This document shows positions 1 to 5,855 of a stretch of DNA of 6,039 nt, piece by piece. Position numbers and translations under genes: made by a program. The notes under the pieces were generated by a model. The model worked only from the letters and a program-made list of their open reading frames with translations. It searched no databases and had not been told where the DNA came from. Origin of the DNA: Chloroflexota bacterium (lineage in GTDB: Bacteria > Chloroflexota > Limnocylindria > Limnocylindrales > CSP1-4); contig JACDAV010000423.1 in the NCBI GenBank assembly GCA_013695255.1, positions 1 through 6,039 of the forward strand, in the 5' to 3' direction. Each line of letters opens with the position of its first letter. Within the stretch, counting starts at the first letter, position 1.

Positions 1-78
1 CCCTCGAGGGTCGCACCGAGACCTCCACCGCCCTGCCGCCAGCTCGGCAGCCCGTCGACCAACGGAGCCTTTCATCCG
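1..78 (+). other. Leader/upstream region of the cysteine operon
   Basis: No gene can be assigned here. The stretch contains a perfect 10-nt palindrome (ccctcgaggg, 1-10) and a hairpin with 6-bp arms ctgccg (33-38) and cggcag (45-50) around a 6-nt loop. A Shine-Dalgarno-like ggag lies at 64-67, 11 nt before the ATG at 79, and supports that start. The frame of the downstream gene is also open back to base 1 without a stop, so a longer N-terminus cannot be excluded, but the upstream residues are Pro/Arg-rich and unlike the family. The hairpin could be the end of a regulatory leader; I do not recognise a riboswitch class. Confidence 0.35.
33..50 (+). repeat. 6-bp hairpin upstream of the cysteine operon
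   Basis: Perfect inverted repeat ctgccg/cggcag with a 6-nt loop, ending 28 nt before the first start codon. No T-run follows, so it is not a canonical terminator. It may be structural RNA in the leader or chance in GC-rich DNA. Confidence 0.3.
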
Positions 79-1313
<1,235 letters not shown>

Positions 1314-1317
<4 letters not shown>

Positions 1318-1586
1318 CCGCGGTCCGGATCCCTGCCGTCCTCCGGCCGCAGGTCGGCGGCGCGAAGGAGCTCGACATCGCGGGCGGGACCGTCGGCGAG
1401 GTCGTCAACGAGCTCGTCGCCCGGTTCCCGTCGCTCGGGGACCAGCTCCTGACCGGCGACGGGGAGCTCAACCGGTTCGTCAACGTCTACGTCAACGGCC
1501 AGGACGTTCGCTACCTGGACGGCCTCGAGACGAAGGTCGAGCCGCGCGACGAGATCCGGCTGCTGCCGGCGATGGCGGGCGGCTGA
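1314..1586 (+). CDS. cysO: CysO-type ubiquitin-like sulfur carrier protein
   Basis: This 90-residue protein of the MoaD/ThiS family ends in LLPAMAGG, with the terminal Gly-Gly (89-90) that is adenylated and converted to a thiocarboxylate. It resembles Mycobacterium tuberculosis CysO more than MoaD or ThiS: the N-terminal IPAVLRPQVGG (6-16), the central RFVNVYVNGQDVR (54-66) and the LPA-x-AGG end all have close counterparts there, recalled from memory. Its length matches CysO (about 93 residues). The start ATG at 1314 overlaps the stop of the E1 gene (ATGA), implying translational coupling and balanced output. As CysO thiocarboxylate it should donate sulfur to the product of the next gene, cysM, in the cytoplasm. 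Start and family are clear; the in vivo partner is inferred from gene order. Confidence 0.94.
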
Positions 1587-1588
1587 CG

Positions 1589-2644
1589 ATGGCCCTCGCC
1601 AAGTCGGCGGCGGTGGATCCGGGCGGCCTCCGAGACGCGAGGCCGCAGCCCGTCCATGCCGCACATGACCACGCCCACGCCCACGAGGCGATGGTGCGCC
1701 ACGGCGGGCGCTTCGAGGACATCCTCGACGCGATCGGGCACACGCCGCTGGTCGAGATCCCGCGCATGTCGCCCAACCCGGCGGTCCGCATCTTCGCCAA
1801 GCTGGAGATGCTCAACCCGACGGGCTCGGTCAAGGACCGGGCCGCCAAGTATCTGATCGAGGACCTCGAGGAGCGCGGCCGGCTTCGCCCCGGCTCGATC
1901 ATCCTCGAGCCGACATCCGGCAACACCGGGATCGCGCTGGCCATGATCGGGCGGCGCAAGGGCTATCGGGTCGCCCTCGTCATGCCGGACAACGTGACCA
2001 ACGAGCGGCGCCAGATGGCGGCGCTGTTCGGCGCGGAGGTGATCGACTCGCCGGGCGCGCTCGGCTCGAACGGGGCGATCGCGCTGGCCAAGCACCTGTG
2101 CGCCAAGGACGAGCGGTTCGTCATGCCGTACCAGTACGGCAATCCGGCCAACGCCCGCGCCCACGAGGAGACGACTGGCCCGGAGATCCTGGCCGACTGC
2201 CCGGAGATCGACGCGTTCGTCGCTGGCCTCGGCACGTCGGGCACGCTGATGGGCGTCGCCCGCTACCTCGGACGGGCCAAGCCGGGCGTCCGGATCGTGG
2301 CCGCCGAGCCGCTCCCGGGCGAGTCCGTGCAGGGCCTGCGGTCGCTCGAAGAGGGCTTCATCCCGGAGCTCCTCGATCCGTCGCTGCTCGACGCCAAGTA
2401 CCTCGTCTCCAACCGCGACTCGCTGGCCGCGCTGCGCGACCTCGTGTTCCGGGAGGGGATCTTCGGTGGTCCCTCGTGCGGCGCCGTGCTGGTCGCCGCG
2501 GCCCGCGAGGCACAGCGGATGGAGCGCGGGACGATCGTGGCGCTGCTGCCGGACGGTGGCTGGAAGTACCTCTCGGCCGGCACATTCACCCGCGAGCTCG
2601 ACGAGATGGAGACGGACCTCGAGGGCGGCGTCAACTGGTGGTAG
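1589..2644 (+). CDS. cysM: CysM-type O-phosphoserine sulfhydrylase (CysO-dependent cysteine synthase)
   Basis: This fold-type II PLP enzyme (351 residues from ATG 1589) should join the sulfur of CysO-thiocarboxylate to the aminoacrylate derived from O-phosphoserine, making CysO-cysteine. Visible motifs are NPTGSVKDR with the PLP lysine Lys82, TSGNTG (109-114, substrate loop), GTSGT (215-219, phosphate loop) and PSCGA (295-299). In AAEPLPGESVQGLR, Arg251 lines up with Arg220 of M. tuberculosis CysM, the residue tied to O-phosphoserine preference over O-acetylserine. The C-terminal tail (DLEGGVNWW) resembles the mycobacterial CysM tail that closes over the active site. Homology begins near residue 40. 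The first 34 residues are extra and include a His-rich run (HAAHDHAHAH, 23-32). ATG 1691 would give a 317-residue protein of normal length, but ATG 1589 lies 2 nt after the cysO stop and the extension keeps coding-like codon use, so I favour 1589. Confidence is high for function, moderate for the start. Confidence 0.94.
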   Translation: MALAKSAAVDPGGLRDARPQPVHAAHDHAHAHEAMVRHGGRFEDILDAIGHTPLVEIPRMSPNPAVRIFAKLEMLNPTGSVKDRAAKYLIEDLEERGRLRPGSIILEPTSGNTGIALAMIGRRKGYRVALVMPDNVTNERRQMAALFGAEVIDSPGALGSNGAIALAKHLCAKDERFVMPYQYGNPANARAHEETTGPEILADCPEIDAFVAGLGTSGTLMGVARYLGRAKPGVRIVAAEPLPGESVQGLRSLEEGFIPELLDPSLLDAKYLVSNRDSLAALRDLVFREGIFGGPSCGAVLVAAAREAQRMERGTIVALLPDGGWKYLSAGTFTRELDEMETDLEGGVNWW

Positions 2645-3123
2645 GCGGGGGGGCGCCCGAGACGCCGGGGACCCACCCGGGCCCCGCGACCGTCGGCCTG
2701 CCGGCATCCATGGTCCAGGCCCTCATCGACCACGCTCGGTCCGAGTATCCGAACGAGGCCTGCGGGCTGATCGTCGGCGATCGGGCGGCGGCAGACGGCG
2801 GTCGGGCGCTGCGCTGGGAGCCGTGCCGCAACCGGGCGGCGTCGCCGTACCGGTACGAGATCGATCCGGACGACCTGCTCCGCCTGACGCTCGCGACCGA
2901 GGACACGGGCGAGACGTTCTGGGGCATCGTCCACTCGCACACCCACACGCCGGCGCGGCCATCGCCGACGGACCTCGGGCAGGCTTTCTACCCGGACGCG
3001 CTCTACCTGCTCGTCTCGCTGGCCGCAGACGAGGCGGATCCCACGTCGACCGCGCCCTCCGTGCGGGCCTGGCGGATCGTCGATGGAGGCGCGCACGAGG
3101 TCGAGCTGAAGGTGACCGCGTAG
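2638..3123 (+). CDS. mec: Mec-type JAMM/MPN+ zinc metallopeptidase (CysO-cysteine hydrolase)
   Basis: This 161-residue protein carries a complete JAMM motif: Glu40 in NEACGLIVG, then H99-S-H101, seven residues, S109, two residues, D112. His99, His101 and Asp112 should hold zinc, with Glu40 as general base. In the mycobacterial system Mec cleaves the bond between CysO and cysteine, releasing free cysteine and recycling CysO. The position directly after cysM supports that role here. The start is uncertain. GTG 2638 overlaps the last 7 nt of cysM and has a gaggg at 2621-2625; ATG 2710 (137 residues) has no clear ribosome site and would cut off LPAS, which belongs to the conserved first strand, so GTG is preferred. 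The first 20 residues are Gly/Pro-rich and probably unstructured. His103 adds a third His beside the metal site. No signal peptide is seen; cytoplasmic. Confidence 0.9.
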   Translation: MVGGGAPETPGTHPGPATVGLPASMVQALIDHARSEYPNEACGLIVGDRAAADGGRALRWEPCRNRAASPYRYEIDPDDLLRLTLATEDTGETFWGIVHSHTHTPARPSPTDLGQAFYPDALYLLVSLAADEADPTSTAPSVRAWRIVDGGAHEVELKVTA

Positions 3124-3163
3124 TCGTGCCGCCCGTTCGCGTCAATTCCGAGCAGGTTCGCAG

Positions 3164-3601
3164 GTGAAGCAGTCGGAGCCTACGCGCCGGCGTGACGCCC
3201 TGCGACCGGCCGACCTGCTGCCATTGGCGGTGGGGGTGGCGGCACTTGCCGGCGGCACGGCGTTCGGCTGGGATGCCCGGCTCGTCGACGCGATCGTCAC
3301 GCCGCCGGCCGTGGTGCGGGCAGTGCTCGTCGGCCTCGCGGTCGTGGGCGGCGCCTGGCTGCTCGCGGCGGGGCTCCGGCGGATCGGTGCGGAGACGGCG
3401 GAGCGGTCCACGGCGCCGGACCTCCCGACCATGGTGCGCGGCGTCCGGCTCGTGTTCCTCGGCGTGGCGCTGTTCGCAGCCTCGGTGGGCTGGGTCGTCG
3501 CTCACCCGCTGCCGCTCGTGATCGCGCTGATCATCGCCGGGGTGGACGTCGTCGAGACGTCCTTCCTGCTGCTCGTCGTGCGAGCCCGTCGCACGGCCTG
3601 A
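3164..3601 (+). CDS. Four-helix integral membrane protein, function unknown
   Basis: I do not recognise this 145-residue protein. It has a basic, hydrophilic N-terminus (residues 1-17, with RRR at 8-10), then four predicted membrane segments at about 18-36, 50-71, 91-112 and 115-139, and a short basic end (RARRTA). The loop between helices 2 and 3 (72-90) is charged and holds RRIGAETAER. By the positive-inside rule both ends and the 72-90 loop probably face the cytoplasm. The GTG start at 3164 has an agcagg at 3151-3156, 7 nt upstream. It begins 40 nt after the mec-like gene on the same strand with no terminator between, so it may be co-transcribed with the cysteine genes. Whether it relates to sulfur or cysteine transport is not shown by the sequence; four short helices with few polar residues do not identify a transporter family. 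Confidence 0.75.
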   Translation: MKQSEPTRRRDALRPADLLPLAVGVAALAGGTAFGWDARLVDAIVTPPAVVRAVLVGLAVVGGAWLLAAGLRRIGAETAERSTAPDLPTMVRGVRLVFLGVALFAASVGWVVAHPLPLVIALIIAGVDVVETSFLLLVVRARRTA

Positions 3602-3759
3602 GGTCAGCTGCGCAGCCGGCGCATCTCCGGGTCGAAGAGCGGCTGGTCAGACCATCGTTCACGGCCTACGTCGCCGCCTGGCTGACCGACGCCGTCGCGG
3701 CGGGGGACGCCTGATCGGGGAGACGTCGTCGCGGCCCGGCAGCCGATTGGTCCGCAGGG
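3602..3759. other. Intergenic spacer with possible gene-tail remnants
   Basis: There is no intact gene between the membrane protein and the next promoter. A small palindrome gctgcgcagc lies at 3607-3616. Two short coding-like tails are visible: on the plus strand, 3655-3714 reads SFTAYVAAWLTDAVAAGDA and stop, with G or C at every third position; on the minus strand, 3648-3604 reads DQPLFDPEMRRLRS and stop. They meet near 3650. Neither has a start codon of its own, and I cannot assign either to a family. They may be debris of lost genes or chance. Confidence 0.3.
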
Positions 3760-3765
3760 TAGGGT
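3760..3765 (+). promoter_or_regulatory. Candidate -10 element (TAGGGT) of a leaderless promoter
   Basis: TAGGGT fits the TANNNT -10 pattern and ends 7 nt before GTG 3773, the spacing expected when transcription begins at the start codon. The same arrangement occurs before the MOSC gene and, with 8 nt, before the GMC remnant. No clear -35 is seen. The match supports GTG 3773 over GTG 3764, which lies inside the element. Confidence 0.5.
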
Positions 3766-3772
3766 GGATGCG

Positions 3773-4075
3773 GTGGCAAGCAAGCACGAACGTTTTCCGC
3801 TCGCCGAGGTGACCTTCGCCGGGCTGCCGCTCGCGAACGCGACGGTCGATCTCTGGATCGACGAAGCCGGCCGGTCGCAGTGGGCCGCCCGCGTGCTCGT
3901 CTCGGCGCCCCTGCCGGACACCGGGCGGCTCGTGGGGCGGACGAAGGACGGCCGGGCGATCGAGGGGGATGCCTTCGTCGCCGGTCGTCAGATGGGACCC
4001 GGCGGCCGGCGGCAGAGCCTGGTCGAGCTGCACGGCTCGGGAGAGCTGGAGGGCTGGGCGGAGGCCCCCGAGTGA
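3773..4075 (+). CDS. Small hypothetical protein, beta-strand-rich, upstream of the DUF3224 gene
   Basis: I do not recognise this 100-residue protein. From GTG 3773 it starts MASKHERFPLAEV. It has no signal peptide, membrane helix or cysteine. Alternating hydrophobic/polar stretches (AEVTFAGLPL, ATVDLWID, AARVLVSAPL, GRLVGRTKDGRAIEGDAFV, SLVELHGSGELEGW) suggest a small all-beta fold, and the pattern of Gly-containing turns (TKDGRAIEGDA) fits a barrel or sandwich. GTG 3764 would add three residues (MDA), but a TAGGGT element at 3760-3765 overlaps it and sits 7 nt before GTG 3773, suggesting a leaderless start there. Codon use is typical for the window. The DUF3224 gene follows after 37 nt on the same strand, so the two are probably co-transcribed and may share a role, which is unknown. 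Real coding status is likely, from its codon bias and promoter. Confidence 0.72.
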   Translation: MASKHERFPLAEVTFAGLPLANATVDLWIDEAGRSQWAARVLVSAPLPDTGRLVGRTKDGRAIEGDAFVAGRQMGPGGRRQSLVELHGSGELEGWAEAPE

Positions 4076-4112
4076 TCGCGGGATCCGGTCGTCGAGCAAT
4101 GGGGGTGTGGCG

Positions 4113-4523
4113 ATGCCCCGGTTGAGCGGCAACTTCGCAGTCACGACCTGGGACGAGCGGACGATCCTCGAGCGGGAGCCCGGCAAGGTGTCGCAGGCGA
4201 GCGTTGCGCAGGACCTGTCGGGCGGCATCGAGGGCACCGCCCGGGTCGAGTGGTTGATGTGCTACCGCCCGGATGGAACCGCGGATTTCGTCGGCCTGCA
4301 GGAGATCGACGGGACGGTCGAGGGACGACGGGGCAGCGTTGTCGTCACCTCGATCGGCGTCTTCGACGGTGAGCGGGCCCGCGGCCGGTGGGAGGTCGTG
4401 GCCGGGTCCGGCACCGGGGAGCTCGCCGGGATCGAGGGAAGCGGCGGGTTCGATGCGCCGCACGAGGGCCAGGCAACGTTCGAGCTGGAGTGGCGGATCG
4501 GCTCGGAGAGCGGCACGGGCTGA
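4113..4523 (+). CDS. DUF3224 domain-containing protein
   Basis: This 136-residue protein matches the DUF3224 family over its whole length. The diagnostic pattern is all present: SQASVAQDLSGGIEG (27-41), VEWLMCYRPDGTADFVGL (45-62), a GT-x-x-GRRGS stretch (67-75), W93 and the GSGTGELAGIEGSGGF segment (98-113). The family is a small beta-barrel with an unknown biochemical role, reported mostly in soil actinobacteria and relatives. No signal peptide or membrane segment is seen, so it is probably cytoplasmic. ATG 4113 is chosen because gggggtg (4101-4107) lies 5 nt upstream and can pair with the 16S tail; GTG 4107 in the same frame is a weaker option that would destroy this site. It lies 37 nt after the small beta-rich protein and is probably driven by the same promoter near 3760. 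The family call is firm; any function would be a guess. Confidence 0.9.
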   Translation: MPRLSGNFAVTTWDERTILEREPGKVSQASVAQDLSGGIEGTARVEWLMCYRPDGTADFVGLQEIDGTVEGRRGSVVVTSIGVFDGERARGRWEVVAGSGTGELAGIEGSGGFDAPHEGQATFELEWRIGSESGTG

Positions 4524-4527
4524 CGAG

Positions 4528-4541
4528 CGCCGCCGGCGGCG
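4528..4541. terminator. Possible weak terminator palindrome after the DUF3224 gene
   Basis: The perfect GC-only palindrome cgccgccggcggcg begins 5 nt after the DUF3224 stop. It has no spare loop bases and no T-run, so as RNA it would fold imperfectly. It is listed only as the best-placed candidate for 3' end formation. Confidence 0.22.
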
Positions 4542-4734
4542 AGCCGCACACCCCAAAGGCCCGGGCTCGAAGGCTCATCCTCAGCGGCTGCGGCGACCGG
4601 GTCCAACCAGGCGACCGCCAGAAGATCGTTACGGAGCGGCCTTGGCCCCGCGCCACGGCCGGGCGAGCGTGGAGCCAGCAGGGGTTCCCGCCGGGGTGCT
4701 CACCAGGTGATCGCCCGGCGTCTTCTCACCGGAT

Positions 4735-4756
4735 ACCGACCGCCCGGCGGTCAGGT
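4735..4756. repeat. Stable hairpin: 9-bp stem with one bulged A
   Basis: The core arms gaccgc (4738-4743) and gcggtc (4747-4752) flank the loop ccg. The stem extends by acc (4735-4737) with ggt (4754-4756) around a bulged A at 4753. It is the strongest local stem seen in the convergent gap. It could end transcription from either side or be part of a structured RNA; there is no T-tract. Confidence 0.4.
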
Positions 4757-4914
4757 GGTGGAACCCGCAACCTCTGGTGCCCGTTCCGGCGCCGCCGCCC
4801 GCGAAGTCAGCGCCCACGGTTCACCAGGGCTGAACGGTCCGCGAACGAGCCCGTGTCGCTCTCACCCCGATCTATCGGAAGTCGGCCCGGCCCCCGCGCG
4901 TTCGTCGACAGCGT

Positions 4915-4931
4915 GTTCACCACCGGTGAAC
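4915..4931. repeat. 17-nt inverted repeat GTTCACC-ACC-GGTGAAC
   Basis: Perfect 7-bp arms are separated by 3 nt, 39 nt past the 3' end of the GNAT gene. The shape suits a dimeric DNA-binding protein's site or a short hairpin after the GNAT gene. The half-site TTCACC recurs at 4820-4825, and TCACC recurs elsewhere in the gap. Confidence 0.45.
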
Positions 4932-4969
4932 TCACTGGACGTGGAGCCGCGGCCGGGCCCCGTGCCGGC

Positions 4970-5368
4970 TCAGAGCGCGATCAGCCCCGCATCGGTCGGG
5001 CGGAAGCCGCAAGCATCGAGGTAGAAGCCGCGCAGGTCGTCGTCGAAGTCGACGTGCAGCCACTCGCAGCCCGCCGCGCGCGCCTCCTCCGCGGCGATCG
5101 CGACCATCCGCGTCCCGATGCCGCGTCGGCGGGCCCGCATGGCTACAACCGTGTCGAGGATGAAGGCGTGCGTCGCCCCGTCCCACGGCACGTTGACGAA
5201 GCCGACCAGCTCGCCTGCCTCGCGGGCGCACACCCAGCCGAGGCTGTGCCGCTCGACCTGGCCGCGCCAGTCGTCGTCGCCGGCCACGTGGCCGAAGCCC
5301 TCGGCGTGCAGGGCGTTCAGCTCGGCGTTCTCGAAGGCGCCGCGCCAGTCGAAGGTCGCGTCGGTCAC
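4970..5368 (-). CDS. GNAT-family N-acetyltransferase
   Basis: This 132-residue protein of the Gcn5-related acetyltransferase fold would transfer the acetyl group of acetyl-CoA to an amine. Seen in order: an N-terminal helix region (ENAELNALHAEGF, 13-25), strands with GWVCAREAGELVGFVNV (44-60), then motif A, LDTVVAMRARRRGIGTRMV (71-89), whose R80-x-x-G83-x-G85 turn binds the CoA pyrophosphate, a following helix (IAAEEARAAG), and motif B, LHVDFDDDLRGFYLDACGFRPTD (104-126), with the typical FY-x-x-x-GF. It is slightly short, as expected for a minimal GNAT domain. The substrate cannot be read from sequence. The start is GTG 5368; its GTG overlaps the TGA of the upstream GMC remnant by 4 nt (GTGA), so ribosomes ending there could reinitiate. 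There is no independent promoter between, so expression probably depends on the one before 5649. Confidence in family is high, in the start moderate. Confidence 0.9.
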   Translation of the reverse strand: MTDATFDWRGAFENAELNALHAEGFGHVAGDDDWRGQVERHSLGWVCAREAGELVGFVNVPWDGATHAFILDTVVAMRARRRGIGTRMVAIAAEEARAAGCEWLHVDFDDDLRGFYLDACGFRPTDAGLIAL

Positions 5369-5649
5369 GCCGGGGTCCCGCCGCCGGCGACCGCGGCCAC
5401 CGCCGCCGGGTGCGTCCGGCCATGCCGGTAGAACGGCAGCTCCTCCGGTGGGAGGGGCGTGTTGCCCAGGATCAGGTGGGCCGCCTCCACTCCGGTCCCC
5501 ATCCGCGCCGTGCACGACGGATGCAGCGCCGTCTCCGCGTCTCGAGCGACCTCGAGCACCAGGACGCGGGTCGCGGGATCGGCCGAGAGCCGGTTGGCGA
5601 GCGCGCAGGCGGTCGAGCCGCCGCCCAGGATCACGAAGTCGCAGGGCAT
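5365..5649 (-). pseudogene. GMC-family oxidoreductase remnant with two large in-frame deletions
   Basis: The 94-codon frame carries three non-adjacent pieces of a GMC flavin oxidoreductase (choline or alcohol dehydrogenase type, normally about 500-550 residues). Residues 3-33 are the N-terminal FAD-binding fold (DFVILGGGSTACALANRLS, then RVLVLE). Residues 35-51 match the region near the C-terminal flavin domain (AETALHPSCTARMG). Residues 54-78 match the very end of such enzymes (AAHLILGNTPLPPEELPFYR). About 430 residues are missing at the first join (33-36) and about 50 at the second (51-55), yet the frame is kept. All substrate-domain and catalytic-His regions are gone, so it cannot act as an oxidoreductase. 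ATG 5649 matches the family start and follows a TAGGAT element. The stop overlaps the GNAT start. It may be pure decay, or be kept as a translated leader for GNAT expression; an assembly error is also possible. Confidence 0.75.
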
Positions 5650-5657
5650 GGGATGCG

Positions 5658-5663
5658 ATCCTA
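5658..5663 (-). promoter_or_regulatory. Candidate -10 element (TAGGAT) before the GMC remnant and GNAT gene
   Basis: Read on the minus strand, TAGGAT ends 8 nt before ATG 5649, close to the spacing of a leaderless promoter. A -35 is not evident. If active it would drive both the remnant frame and the GNAT gene. Confidence 0.5.
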
Positions 5664-5683
5664 GCGCGGGCGAACGGCGCCGG

Positions 5684-5759
5684 GCGCGGTTGCGCGCGAG
5701 CCGCCGGCACCACCCCGCCCCCGTGCCTGCCCGGATCGGCAACGCAACGGCAACCGCGC
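5684..5759. repeat. Widely spaced 10-bp inverted repeat
   Basis: GCGCGGTTGC (5684-5693) and GCAACCGCGC (5750-5759) are perfect reverse complements, with 56 nt between them. The first arm lies upstream of the minus-strand -10. They could be paired binding sites that allow looping, or arms of a long hairpin. Confidence 0.4.
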
Positions 5760-5784
5760 GTCAATGACCGGGGGCGTGCCGTTC

Positions 5785-5797
5785 CCCGACAGTCGGG
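5785..5797. promoter_or_regulatory. Operator-like palindrome upstream of the MOSC gene
   Basis: CCCGAC-A-GTCGGG is a perfect 6-bp-arm palindrome, 45 nt upstream of the MOSC -10 element. Together with CCGGA-CGTA-TCCGG at 5809-5822 it may be an operator, but no regulator is encoded in the window to link it to. Confidence 0.3.
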
Positions 5798-5842
5798 CGG
5801 CCGCCTGACCGGACGTATCCGGCCGGCCGCCGGGCTCCGCGC

Positions 5843-5848
5843 TACAGT
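5843..5848 (+). promoter_or_regulatory. Candidate -10 element (TACAGT) of a leaderless promoter for the MOSC gene
   Basis: TACAGT fits TANNNT and ends 7 nt before ATG 5856, so the transcript would begin at or beside the start codon. No Shine-Dalgarno sequence lies between them, which fits leaderless translation. The inverted repeat CCGGA-CGTA-TCCGG (5809-5822) lies where the -35 would be. Confidence 0.55.
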
Positions 5849-5855
5849 TCGACGC

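Larger units (their letters stand above)
4524..4969. other. Convergent intergenic region with inverted repeats and TCACC words
   Basis: This 446-nt gap lies between the DUF3224 gene (plus) and the GNAT gene (minus), both ending toward it. I find no convincing protein; open frames here show no recognisable domain. It holds a 14-nt GC palindrome just after the DUF3224 stop (4528-4541), a hairpin at 4735-4756, a 17-nt inverted repeat at 4915-4931, a palindrome tcaccaggtga at 4700-4710, and two copies of cgcccggcg (4712-4720 and 4741-4749). TCACC starts at 4700, 4726, 4821, 4862 and 4917, and GGTGA at 4706 and 4925. Neither gene has a T-tract terminator. The gap is long for convergent genes and may hold a non-coding RNA or a degraded gene. 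Confidence 0.5.
5650..5855. other. Divergent intergenic region between GMC remnant and MOSC gene
   Basis: There is no gene here; on both sides transcription should run outward. It contains -10 elements for each direction (5658-5663 minus, 5843-5848 plus) and several symmetrical elements: a 10-bp inverted repeat at 5684-5693 and 5750-5759, cccgac-a-gtcggg at 5785-5797, and ccgga-cgta-tccgg at 5809-5822. A gcaac word recurs three times at 5739-5754. The layout fits a shared regulatory region. Confidence 0.5.

Noticed and set aside
1..10. ccctcgaggg palindrome as an operator or attachment site
   Set aside because: It lies at the window edge with no context, and a 10-nt GC-rich palindrome is expected by chance fairly often in such DNA.
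1511..2707. 398-codon minus-strand open frame opposite cysM
   Set aside because: It is an antisense shadow of cysM with no motif, a common effect in high-GC coding DNA.
4752..4770. T-box-like string (ggtggtggaacccgc) on the plus strand
   Set aside because: It has an extra C relative to the T-box core, no specifier stem or terminator is visible, and the next plus-strand gene is over 1 kb away with minus-strand genes between.
4696..4931. CRISPR-like array
   Set aside because: The repeated word is only 5-7 nt, copies are irregularly spaced and in both orientations, and there are no uniform repeats or spacers.
4388..5431. Long plus-strand open frame (347 codons) across the convergent gap and GNAT gene
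   Set aside because: It lacks any domain, is Arg/Pro/Gly-rich and runs antisense to the clearly recognisable GNAT gene; it is a GC-driven shadow.
5650..5742. Upstream extension of the GMC remnant to an ATG at 5742
   Set aside because: The added residues are Arg-rich and unlike any GMC N-terminus; the family start and the TAGGAT element both point to ATG 5649.
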